Shown one piece after another: positions 1-6,752 of a stretch of 14,592 nucleotides of DNA. The stretch covers positions 1-14,592 of the forward strand of contig JBNJDJ010000050.1 in NCBI GenBank assembly GCA_051744845.1, written 5' to 3'. The position numbers were made by a program, and so were the translations under genes. A model generated the notes under the pieces. It ran no database searches, was not told where the DNA came from, and saw only the letters and a list, made by a program, of their open reading frames with translations. Each line of letters opens with the position of its first letter. Positions within the stretch are counted from its first letter, which is position 1. This DNA is from JBNJDJ01 sp051744845 (lineage in GTDB: Bacteria > Bacillota > Clostridia > Peptostreptococcales > Acidaminobacteraceae).

Positions 1-2015
1 ATTAATTTAATAGGATACCTAGGATCTGTAGCATAACCAGCTCTTCTAATGGCCCATGCTCCTAATCTTGAATTATACATAACATCTCTGAAAATAGAGT
101 ATCTATTTAAATTTAATAAAATGCTTTTGTGATCTTTCCAACTTTCTTCTGCATCATTATAAGCTCTAAAATAATCATCAACTGTATAACTTTTACCGTT
201 ATATACTTCCCAAGTAGTTGAAACAACTGAGCCATTAGTGCCTTTGCCTTTTATACCAAATAAATTATATGAAAATTGACCAGTGTATTTATCAACTGGA
301 ATTGATTGTCCCCATCCTGTTTCTAAAATTGCTTGGGCAGTTTGTAATGACGCCGCCATATTTGTTTCTTTATAAGATGATATAGCTTTTTCAGAAGCAA
401 AATTTAAGAAATTTTCTTTTTTAACAATTGGTTTATATCCATATGTTTTACCTTTATATATCTTAATTCTTATTGAATCAGATTCTAAAATTTCACCTTT
501 GTAATTTCCTTTGACACTACAGTTAAAATATCCATCTGTTGGAATATCTTTTACAAGTTTTTCAAAAGATTTATCTAAATTTTCATGGTTAAAAGAATAT
601 TTATTTTCATCATTTGATAAAATATATTTTACATTATCTAAATCTATATTTGAATCAAAATCTAGTTCTAATTTATTTGTAAACACTTCATTAGGACCAA
701 CACCTTTTATTTCAATATATGGTTTAATATCTAGATTAACTTGTATTGGATCACTTTCTATTATATTACCTTTAGTATCTTTAACTGCTACAGTCAATTC
801 CTTTTTTCCTTTTAAACCTATAGAAGGTTTCCATTCAAAACTACCATAAGGCAATTCTTTAAGTAAAGTCTTTTTACCAGTATTAACATCTTTCATATAA
901 TAAAAAGTCTTTTCTACTGAAAAATTTCTTATAGTATTTAAATTGACTTTCTTTCTAATTCTCTGGCCTTCACTTACTCCTGTGAGTCTTAATTTATCTT
1001 CTTCAAAGTCTTTATCTATGTCAATGGTTAAATATTTTTCAGAAGTAGTAGCTCTTATTTTACCTGCATAGTAAGCTCTTGTTGTTATTTCATACCTACC
1101 ATTTTCATCTGCTGTAGGCTCCCATTTATAAGAACCATAAGGATCTCTTTTTTTTATAATTTTAACTTCACCAGTATCTAAATTTTTTAAAAAATATGAA
1201 ACATAGTCTGCTATAAAATTTACATTAGGTTGAAAAGTAACAAACTTTTTAATTCTTAAATTATTAAAATCATAATTATAAGATATTTCAGGCTCTATAT
1301 TTATATTTATATTTTTAGCATCACCAGTTACTAATTTATCATTTTTATCATATAGACCAATAGCTAAAACTTTTTTTCCTTCATTTTCATAACTTGGAAT
1401 ATATTCTAAATCAATATTATCTGCTTGACTTTTAGCTATAATATGGCCTTTAAAGTTGTTATTTAATAAGTAGGCTTTTAAACTATATCCTTTTTTTCTA
1501 TACTTCTCATCTAGATTTATTTTAATTTCTTCTTTACCATTTATATTTTTATCATTAGTTATTTCCAAATTTTTAGAAATTTGAAAAGTTTCATTTGAAT
1601 CGACAACTACTTTTTGGTTATTTCCATCCCAATTTACTTTTATACCTAAAGCATTTGAAAAAATACGTATCGGTACGTATGTTCTATCATCGTGAATCAT
1701 CGTTTTTACATCAGAAACTAAAAACTCTTTCCCATCATTAATACTTAACATACGACTATTAATCTTAAAATCGATTTTTTTACCATTTCTTTTAATTGTT
1801 GCTATTCTTTTTTCAGAATCCCATAAAACTTTACCATCCAAATTTTCAGCTAAAAATCTTATTGGGACTAATACTCTATTTTGCCTATTAATAGGCATTG
1901 ACTTTTCTACTATATTTTTACCATCGATCTCTAATTTAATATTAGTTTCAGTAAAATTTAGTGTTGTAATTAAAAACAAAACTAATAAAATTAATAAAAT
2001 ACTTTTTTTATACAT
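1..2015 (-). CDS. Secreted N-acetylglucosaminidase (GH73) with copper-amine-oxidase-like N-domain and Ig-like modules, 3' end missing
   Basis: This is the 5' part of a minus-strand gene: 671 codons are visible and the frame is still open at the left edge. The ATG at 2015-2013 has GGAGGAG just upstream. Residues 1-21 form a hydrophobic signal peptide without a clear cleavage site. Residues ~24-145 look like the copper-amine-oxidase N-terminal (stalk) domain, with two VPIR...W(D) repeats; in Firmicutes this domain is usually a surface module, not an enzyme. Ig-like beta modules follow; two share a PYGSY/FxWxP motif at P292 and P389, 97 residues apart. From ~525 the chain matches FlgJ/Auto-type GH73 glucosaminidases: AILETGWG with catalytic Glu565, then NLFGIKG and YxxYNDAEESWKDH-like motifs, ending near YATDPRYP, close to the usual end of the fold. 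Expected role: cleaving cell-wall glycan outside the cell. Function is well supported; the roles of the N-terminal modules are inferred. Confidence 0.88.
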   Translation of the reverse strand, partial: MYKKSILLILLVLFLITTLNFTETNIKLEIDGKNIVEKSMPINRQNRVLVPIRFLAENLDGKVLWDSEKRIATIKRNGKKIDFKINSRMLSINDGKEFLVSDVKTMIHDDRTYVPIRIFSNALGIKVNWDGNNQKVVVDSNETFQISKNLEITNDKNINGKEEIKINLDEKYRKKGYSLKAYLLNNNFKGHIIAKSQADNIDLEYIPSYENEGKKVLAIGLYDKNDKLVTGDAKNININIEPEISYNYDFNNLRIKKFVTFQPNVNFIADYVSYFLKNLDTGEVKIIKKRDPYGSYKWEPTADENGRYEITTRAYYAGKIRATTSEKYLTIDIDKDFEEDKLRLTGVSEGQRIRKKVNLNTIRNFSVEKTFYYMKDVNTGKKTLLKELPYGSFEWKPSIGLKGKKELTVAVKDTKGNIIESDPIQVNLDIKPYIEIKGVGPNEVFTNKLELDFDSNIDLDNVKYILSNDENKYSFNHENLDKSFEKLVKDIPTDGYFNCSVKGNYKGEILESDSIRIKIYKGKTYGYKPIVKKENFLNFASEKAISSYKETNMAASLQTAQAILETGWGQSIPVDKYTGQFSYNLFGIKGKGTNGSVVSTTWEVYNGKSYTVDDYFRAYNDAEESWKDHKSILLNLNRYSIFRDVMYNSRLGAWAIRRAGYATDPRYPIKL

Positions 2016-2040
2016 AACTCCTCCTTAGTTAGCTAACTTC

Positions 2041-2070
2041 ATTATAGCAAACTTAAATTTTATTTAAGTT
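2041..2070 (-). promoter_or_regulatory. Extended -10 promoter with overlapping inverted repeat, upstream of the GH73 gene
   Basis: On the minus strand, TGC-TATAAT occupies 2049-2041, a good extended -10, about 25 bases upstream of the start codon. No good -35 is seen. An 8-bp perfect inverted repeat (AACTTAAA 2050-2057, 5-base spacer, TTTAAGTT 2063-2070) sits just upstream, where the -35/-10 spacer would lie. A second perfect 12-base palindrome (AGTTAGCTAACT, 2027-2038) covers the likely transcription start. One or both could be operators. The promoter call is fairly safe; regulation is inferred. Confidence 0.6.
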
Positions 2071-2101
2071 AATGAGATATTAAAAGTATATTACAAAGTT
2101 T

Positions 2102-2153
2102 TTGAAATATGTCATAAATGATGATATTATTAATTTAATAAAAAATAAAGGAG
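2102..2153 (+). promoter_or_regulatory. Promoter and RBS of the flavodoxin gene; they decide its start
   Basis: TTGAAA at 2102-2107 and TATTAT at 2125-2130 are separated by exactly 17 bases. AAAGGAG at 2147-2153 lies 5 bases before the ATG at 2159. The possible TTG start at 2102 is therefore the -35 box itself, and a protein starting there would be read from DNA upstream of the transcript start. Confidence 0.65.
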
Positions 2154-2158
2154 TGTAT

Positions 2159-2647
2159 ATGAAAATTTCAATACTATATCACAGTGAATCAGGAAATACA
2201 AAGAATGTATCAAATGCTATTTTAGAAGAAATTAATGAGTTTTACGATGTAAATATTAAAGCATTTTCAATTGATGAATATAACTTAGAATTTGTAAATA
2301 GTTCTAAAATTATATTTATAGGAACACCTACTTATCTTGGAACTACTTCTTGGCAAATGAAAAAATTTTTAGATACAAATAAAATTATATGGAAAAATAA
2401 AGTCTGTTCAGTATTTGCAACTGAAAATTATCTTGGAGGAGGTGCAGATTTTGCTGAAATAAGTATAATTGCTCAACTTCTTGTCAAAGGTGCCTTTTTA
2501 TATTCCGTAGGTTCTTCAGAAGGTAAGCCTTTTACTCATTTTGGAACAGTTTGTATTGAAGATGGAAGTCATGGAGATCAATTAAAAAAAGCTAAATTAT
2601 TCGGTAAAAGAGTTGTAAAAAATGTATTAGAAGAATTTAATTTATAA
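2159..2647 (+). CDS. Flavodoxin-family protein (FMN-binding, NAD(P)H-dependent oxidoreductase type)
   Basis: A 162-residue cytoplasmic protein of flavodoxin length and fold. The FMN phosphate loop is visible at residues 8-14 (HSESGNT), the second flavin-contact loop at ~55-63 (GTPTYLGTT) and a third glycine-rich loop at ~87-96 (ATENYLGGGA), in the order expected for WrbA/flavodoxin-like proteins. Such proteins carry FMN and act as low-potential electron carriers or quinone/NAD(P)H oxidoreductases; the sequence does not say which. The start at 2159 is set by the RBS and by the promoter inside the longer open frame. The gene is monocistronic, with its own promoter and a strong terminator directly after the stop, divergent from the wall hydrolase and convergent with the HD-GYP gene. 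Family membership is solid; the partner and substrate are unknown. Confidence 0.85.
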   Translation: MKISILYHSESGNTKNVSNAILEEINEFYDVNIKAFSIDEYNLEFVNSSKIIFIGTPTYLGTTSWQMKKFLDTNKIIWKNKVCSVFATENYLGGGADFAEISIIAQLLVKGAFLYSVGSSEGKPFTHFGTVCIEDGSHGDQLKKAKLFGKRVVKNVLEEFNL

Positions 2648-2652
2648 CTATT

Positions 2653-2682
2653 AAGACGCTAAAATTCATTAGCGTCTTTTTT
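2653..2682 (+). terminator. Rho-independent terminator of the flavodoxin gene, embedded in the 3' end of the opposite CDS
   Basis: AAGACGCTAA (2653-2662) pairs perfectly with TTAGCGTCTT (2669-2678) around a 6-base loop, and a run of T follows to 2682. It starts 6 bases after the flavodoxin stop. The same DNA, read on the other strand, encodes the last residues and stop codon of the HD-GYP protein. In the minus direction the hairpin is followed by only two T before AATAG, so it should terminate poorly that way. Confidence 0.85.
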
Positions 2683-4188
2683 AACTATATCAATAAATTC
2701 ATCTACTAATTTAGGGTCAAATTGAATATTAGAATATTTCCTTAATTCTTTTATAGCTTCATTTTTATTTATACTATTTTTATAACTTCTATCTGTTGTT
2801 AAAGCATCATAAGTATCTGTAATAGCTATCATTCTAGATACTATAGGTATCTTCTCGCCTTTTAAACCATCAGGATATCCAGTTCCATCCCATTTTTCAT
2901 GATGATGTAATACATTTTTACTAATTTCACTAAATTCATCTATCTTTTTCAAAATCATAAAACTATCAACAGGATGTTTTTTAATAATCTCTTTTTCTTT
3001 TTTAGTTAAAGGTGCATCTTTATTTATTATATCTGATGTAATTAAAGCTTTTCCTAAGTCATGAAGCAATCCTGAATAATATGCTTCTTTTTGTCCTTGC
3101 TCATTAAAACCTATTTTTTTTGCTAACATCTTTGTATAAAACCCAACATTTTTTGAATGTCCATTAGTATATCTATCATGTATTTCTATAAAATGAGTCA
3201 TAGATAATACAATTTGATGATTTGTTTTTTCCATTTTCGAAACTTTTTTAGTCAATTTTTTATTTAATTTTGTTATTTCTTTAGTTCTTTTATTTACTTT
3301 TCTTTTTAATAAATAATTAAAAAATAATATAATAATCAATACAAAAATTACACCTATTATAACTTTAATAAAAAGTTTTTTAGTAATGAAATACTCGGAT
3401 GTATTAGAAATCATCCATTTATTGTGAAACTCATTTCTTTTTTCATTAGGCATATAAGCTAAAGTCTTATTAATAATTTGTTTTAAAACTTCATAATCTT
3501 TCCTTACAGCAAAATGTATTGGATAAGTATAATCTAGTTCTTCAATAGCTTTTAAATTTCTAAATTTATATTTATTTATATAATAATCTATTTGAGAAAC
3601 AGATCCTATCATCATATCAAGCTGATTAAAGCTAACTTTTTCTAATCCTTCTTTTGTATTTTTCACACCTATTAAATTAGCTGAAGGATATTTTTCTTTA
3701 AATAAATCATAATTAGCTGATCCATTTACTGCTCCAATTTTTAATCTAGTATAATCTAAATTACTTAATTTCTTATCTTTTTTAGAAACAATAATATTAG
3801 GTACTTTTAAATAAGAATCGCTAAAAAGTAAGAACTCTTTTCTTTTTTCAGACTTAGATACTCCTCCTAACATATCTATTTTTTTATCATCAATATCTTT
3901 TATAATTTTATTCCAATTATCGTATCTTAAAATCTTTATAGTTAAAGGAGTATTATTATTAATATAATCTACATATTCTGAAACTAATCCTTTAAATTCA
4001 CCATTTTCATCAAAAAACTCTATAGGAGCAAAATTTGGATCTGGAGCTAAAGAAATCAAAGGATGATCTTTCATAAAATCAATTTCTTCTTTTGTCCAAC
4101 TAATTTTATTTGTATTTTCATTATATAAATTTAATGCTATTAAAAAAAATATAACGATTAAAAATGTGAAAACTACTTTTCTTTTCAT
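2659..4188 (-). CDS. Membrane HD-GYP c-di-GMP phosphodiesterase with extracytoplasmic SBP3 sensor domain
   Basis: A 509-residue sensor enzyme. Residues ~4-20 are a hydrophobic signal/anchor. Residues ~30-262 resemble a family 3 solute-binding domain (PDPNFAPIEFFDENGEFKG at the start, DMLGGVSKSEKRKEFLLFS, later IGAVNGSANYDLF), so a small ligand such as an amino acid may be sensed outside the cell. A membrane helix spans ~272-295, followed by a basic, probably coiled linker to ~325. The HD-GYP domain then runs to ~505 with its signatures intact: HD at H376-D377, HHHE at 428-431, GTGYP at 435-439 and DTYDALTTDRSYK at 458-470. The family hydrolyses cyclic di-GMP, linking ligand sensing to motility or surface behaviour. 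No diguanylate cyclase is visible here. The start has AGGGG 8 bases upstream. The C-terminal codons overlap the convergent flavodoxin terminator. Confidence 0.9.
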   Translation of the reverse strand: MKRKVVFTFLIVIFFLIALNLYNENTNKISWTKEEIDFMKDHPLISLAPDPNFAPIEFFDENGEFKGLVSEYVDYINNNTPLTIKILRYDNWNKIIKDIDDKKIDMLGGVSKSEKRKEFLLFSDSYLKVPNIIVSKKDKKLSNLDYTRLKIGAVNGSANYDLFKEKYPSANLIGVKNTKEGLEKVSFNQLDMMIGSVSQIDYYINKYKFRNLKAIEELDYTYPIHFAVRKDYEVLKQIINKTLAYMPNEKRNEFHNKWMISNTSEYFITKKLFIKVIIGVIFVLIIILFFNYLLKRKVNKRTKEITKLNKKLTKKVSKMEKTNHQIVLSMTHFIEIHDRYTNGHSKNVGFYTKMLAKKIGFNEQGQKEAYYSGLLHDLGKALITSDIINKDAPLTKKEKEIIKKHPVDSFMILKKIDEFSEISKNVLHHHEKWDGTGYPDGLKGEKIPIVSRMIAITDTYDALTTDRSYKNSINKNEAIKELRKYSNIQFDPKLVDEFIDIVKKDANEF

Positions 4189-4232
4189 AATTTTACCCCT
4201 ATTTACAAATAACTTATTTTACTAACAATTTA

Positions 4233-4261
4233 ATTTTATCAATAAATTTCGTTAAAAGCAA
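4233..4261 (-). promoter_or_regulatory. Predicted promoter of the HD-GYP gene
   Basis: On the minus strand, TTGCTT (4261-4256) and TAAAAT (4238-4233) are 17 bases apart, and the -10 is preceded by TGA, an extended -10. Transcription would start about 40 bases upstream of the ATG at 4188. Confidence 0.5.
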
Positions 4262-4287
4262 CGATACTTTATAGAAATTTAAGAATA

Positions 4288-4307
4288 TTTTAAATATATA
4301 TTTAAAA
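4288..4307. repeat. Perfect 20-base A/T palindrome between divergent signalling genes
   Basis: TTTTAAATAT (4288-4297) is followed directly by its exact reverse complement, ATATTTAAAA (4298-4307). It lies in the 222-base region between the divergent HD-GYP and histidine kinase genes, upstream of both. It could be an operator, but all-A/T palindromes arise more easily in DNA of this composition. The rest of that region shows no gene. Confidence 0.35.
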
Positions 4308-4410
4308 TTATCTTTTATAATTAAAATATAAAATAAAAGTAGATACATCTAGATTTTAAATCTTTTTTAATATAAACTTATATTATAAAAAAATTCAAGA
4401 AAGGATTACT

Positions 4411-5796
4411 ATGTCAATTAAAAAGAAAATTTTAATTACTTATATAATCGCTATTTTAATACCTGGTTTATTATTTGCAACTAGCTTTAAAATGATTCAA
4501 AATGAATACAATAAAAATATTGATGATTTTAAAGAACAAGAAATAATTAGGTACGATTCTATAAATAAAGCATTTTTTAATACCATCATTTATATTTTAA
4601 AAATTGATCCATTTTTAAAAAATGAGAGTAACAAAAAACATTTAAATAATATTGTTAAAGAAACACCTTTAGAAATATCTATTAAACATAATAACAGTTT
4701 TTTATTTCAATCTAGTCATTTTAATACTGATATGAATATTAAAAAGACTATTCAAATTAATGAAAATATATATGAATTGAAAATATCTAGATTTAATCCT
4801 TTTGAAAGCTTTACTAATAAAATTTCAGAAAATCTGAAATTAATCATAATTTTTTTCATTATAATATATACAATTCTACATATTTTCTTTTTAAAATTTA
4901 TTTATAAAACAATAATAAATCCTATAAGTAATATGAAAAAATTTGCTAACGAAATAAAAAATGAAAATTTTGATTATAAAATAAATTATAAATCAAAAGA
5001 CGAAATTGGACAAGTCTATAAGGCATTTGATAATATGAGAATCAAACTGAAAGATTCACAACAAAAAAATCAAAAATATAAAGAAAACAGAAAAAAACTT
5101 ATAGCTAATATAAGTCATGACTTAAAAACTCCAATAACTGCAATAAAAGGATATATAAATGGTATAATTGATGGAGTTGCTAAAACTAAGAAAAAAGAAG
5201 AAGAATATTTTAAAATTATAAAAAATTATATAAATGATATGGATAAACTTATAAATGACTTATTTCTTTTTTCTAAACTAGATATAGATAAAATACAATT
5301 CAATTTTCAAAAAATTGCTTTAGAAGAATATTTCGATGATTGTATTGAAGAAATAAAATATCCTTTAAAACAAAGAAATATAAATTTAAAATATTATTTT
5401 GATTATAATAAAAATACATTTATAAAAATTGATCCTAAACAACTAAAAAGAGTAATTAATAATATTATCTTTAATTCAATAAAATATTTAGATAAATCTT
5501 ATAAGAAAATTACAATTAAAGTAACAAATCATAAAAATGGATGTAAAATAATAATTACTGATAATGGTAAAGGAATAAAAAAAGAAAATTTAAATAAAAT
5601 GTTCAATCAATTTTATAAAATAGATAAATCAAGAAAATTCGAAGGTTCTACTGGATTAGGACTTTCTATATCTAAAAAAATAATCGAGGCTCACGGTGGA
5701 TATATTTACGCAAAAAGTACAATAGGTAAAGGAACTTCAATAATTTTCACACTAAAAAATTGGGAGGAAAAAAATGAAGAAAATATTAATAATTGA
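4411..5796 (+). CDS. Two-component sensor histidine kinase
   Basis: A 461-residue membrane kinase. Transmembrane helices lie at ~7-25 and ~143-165 and enclose an extracellular domain of about 115 residues that I do not recognise. A HAMP linker follows (~166-218, with KSKDEIGQVYKAFDNM). The HisKA domain has the phosphorylated His236 in NISHDLKTP. The ATPase domain is complete: N box around N355 (NIIFNSIKYL), G1 box at D384-G388 (DNGKGI) and G2 box with GLGLS near 415-419. It autophosphorylates and passes phosphate to the regulator encoded next, whose gene overlaps its 3' end by 23 bases, a sign of translational coupling. The ATG at 4411 follows an AGAAAGGA Shine-Dalgarno. Lysine and asparagine are very frequent, like the rest of the window. 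The stimulus cannot be read from the sequence. Confidence 0.92.
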   Translation: MSIKKKILITYIIAILIPGLLFATSFKMIQNEYNKNIDDFKEQEIIRYDSINKAFFNTIIYILKIDPFLKNESNKKHLNNIVKETPLEISIKHNNSFLFQSSHFNTDMNIKKTIQINENIYELKISRFNPFESFTNKISENLKLIIIFFIIIYTILHIFFLKFIYKTIINPISNMKKFANEIKNENFDYKINYKSKDEIGQVYKAFDNMRIKLKDSQQKNQKYKENRKKLIANISHDLKTPITAIKGYINGIIDGVAKTKKKEEEYFKIIKNYINDMDKLINDLFLFSKLDIDKIQFNFQKIALEEYFDDCIEEIKYPLKQRNINLKYYFDYNKNTFIKIDPKQLKRVINNIIFNSIKYLDKSYKKITIKVTNHKNGCKIIITDNGKGIKKENLNKMFNQFYKIDKSRKFEGSTGLGLSISKKIIEAHGGYIYAKSTIGKGTSIIFTLKNWEEKNEENINN

Positions 5797-6457
5797 AGAT
5801 GAATTAGCAATTGCAGAACTACAAAGAGATTATTTAGAAATTGAAGATTTTAATGTAAAAATAGCAAATGATGGAAAAAAAGGACTTGATTTAGCTTTAA
5901 ATAAAGATTTTAATCTTATAGTTTTAGATTTAATGTTACCATCGAGTGATGGATTTGAAATATGTAAAAAAATAAGAAAAGAAAAAAATATACCTATCAT
6001 TATAGTTTCTGCTAAAACAGATGAAATTGATAAAATTAGAGGACTCGGTTTAGGAGCAGACGATTATGTTACTAAACCTTTTAGTCCTCAAGAATTAGTT
6101 GCTAGAATAAAAAGTAACTTAAAAAGATATGATCAGTTAATTAATAAAGTTTCTGAAAATGAAGAAATAATTATAAAGAATTTTAAAATAATACCTAATT
6201 CTAGAAAAGTATTTCTAAATGATAAAGAAATTAAATTAACAAATAAAGAATTTGAACTATTATTACTTTTAGCTAGAAATAGAAATATTGTATTATCTAA
6301 ACAAAAAATATTTGATAAAGTATGGGGATTTAATAGTTTTGGTGACTTATCTACAATTGCTGTTCATATAAGAAAGTTAAGAGAAAAAATAGAAAAAGAT
6401 CCTGAAAATCCCGAATATATTGAAACAGTTTGGGGAGTGGGTTATAGATTTATCTAA
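5774..6457 (+). CDS. OmpR/PhoB-family response regulator
   Basis: A 227-residue DNA-binding regulator, the normal length for its class. The receiver domain (~1-118) has the acidic pocket E8-D9, the phosphoacceptor D52 (VLDLMLP), S79 and the conserved K101 in VTKPF. A winged-helix OmpR-type domain fills ~130-227, with the typical LTNKEFELLLLL, IAVHIRKLREKIE and VWGVGYRFI segments. The start lies inside the end of the kinase gene, preceded by GGGAGG at a normal distance, and the kinase is its obvious partner. Targets are unknown. Candidates include its own operon and the small ORF downstream, whose upstream region carries a repeated TTGTAAC. No terminator is seen between this gene and that ORF. 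Confidence 0.93.
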   Translation: MKKILIIEDELAIAELQRDYLEIEDFNVKIANDGKKGLDLALNKDFNLIVLDLMLPSSDGFEICKKIRKEKNIPIIIVSAKTDEIDKIRGLGLGADDYVTKPFSPQELVARIKSNLKRYDQLINKVSENEEIIIKNFKIIPNSRKVFLNDKEIKLTNKEFELLLLLARNRNIVLSKQKIFDKVWGFNSFGDLSTIAVHIRKLREKIEKDPENPEYIETVWGVGYRFI

Positions 6458-6465
6458 TTATAACA

Positions 6466-6489
6466 TTGTAACGATTATAAATTTGTAAC
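6466..6489 (+). repeat. Direct repeat TTGTAAC, possible regulator site
   Basis: TTGTAAC occurs at 6466-6472 and again at 6483-6489, 17 bases start to start, between the response regulator gene and the small ORF. OmpR-type regulators bind direct repeats, but usually with 10-11 base spacing, so this is only a candidate site. Confidence 0.3.
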
Positions 6490-6533
6490 TAATGCACAAA
6501 AACTTATTTCTTTATTGCTTTTTATTATTTTTC

Positions 6534-6562
6534 TTGTTAGTATTAAGTCAAGTTGAAATAAT
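6534..6562 (+). promoter_or_regulatory. Possible promoter of the 41-codon small ORF
   Basis: TTGTTA (6534-6539) and AATAAT (6557-6562) are separated by 17 bases and end about 20 bases upstream of the small ORF's start codon. The -10 is weak. Without it, the small ORF would be read through from the two-component operon. Confidence 0.35.
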
Positions 6563-6583
6563 AAAAACAAGGAGGAAATATAT

Positions 6584-6709
6584 ATGAGTAAAAAATATAA
6601 AAATAGTCCATATGGACCATCACTTAAAGAATTAAGAGAAAGAAAAAATAACAAAGAATTATTAAAAAAGATGATTGATAAGTTAGATGATTTATCTGAC
6701 AATAATTAA
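6584..6709 (+). CDS. Small protein of 41 residues, unknown function
   Basis: A short reading frame with an excellent start context: AAGGAGG at 6569-6575, 8 bases before the ATG. It ends 4 bases before a strong terminator. The product begins MSKKYKNSPYGPSLKELRER and continues with a lysine-rich segment ending in DKLDDLSDNN. It has no cysteine, no signal peptide and no membrane helix. The segment from ~14 to ~38 could form an amphipathic helix with alternating charged and Leu/Ile/Met positions. I recognise no family. Gene-like support comes from the RBS, the terminator and the position between a regulator operon and a convergent gene. It could be a third member of that operon or a target of the regulator. 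It overlaps a longer minus-strand open frame that has no such signals. Confidence 0.65.
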   Translation: MSKKYKNSPYGPSLKELRERKNNKELLKKMIDKLDDLSDNN

Positions 6710-6713
6710 AACG

Positions 6714-6750
6714 AATGCTTAGTCACTTTTATATGACTAAGCATTTTTTT
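6714..6750 (+). terminator. Rho-independent terminator after the small ORF, probably bidirectional
   Basis: AATGCTTAGTCA (6714-6725) pairs perfectly with TGACTAAGCATT (6734-6745) around an 8-base loop, followed by T to 6750. On the minus strand, it lies directly after the threonine synthase stop at 6753 and is followed by CGTTTTAATT, so it may stop that transcript as well. Confidence 0.88.
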
Positions 6751-6752
6751 AT

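Noticed and set aside
511..849. Plus-strand open frame of 112 codons
   Set aside because: It lies wholly inside the minus-strand GH73 gene, whose protein is recognisable through this stretch; there is no RBS and the product has no sensible features.
4351..4368. AGATTTTAAATCT followed by a T run as a terminator upstream of the histidine kinase
   Set aside because: The arms are short and A/T-rich with almost no loop, and there is no upstream plus-strand gene to terminate.
6475..6702. Minus-strand open frame of 75 codons
   Set aside because: It covers the antisense of the small ORF and its leader, lacks a Shine-Dalgarno, and its hydrophobic look comes from reading lysine-rich codons backwards.
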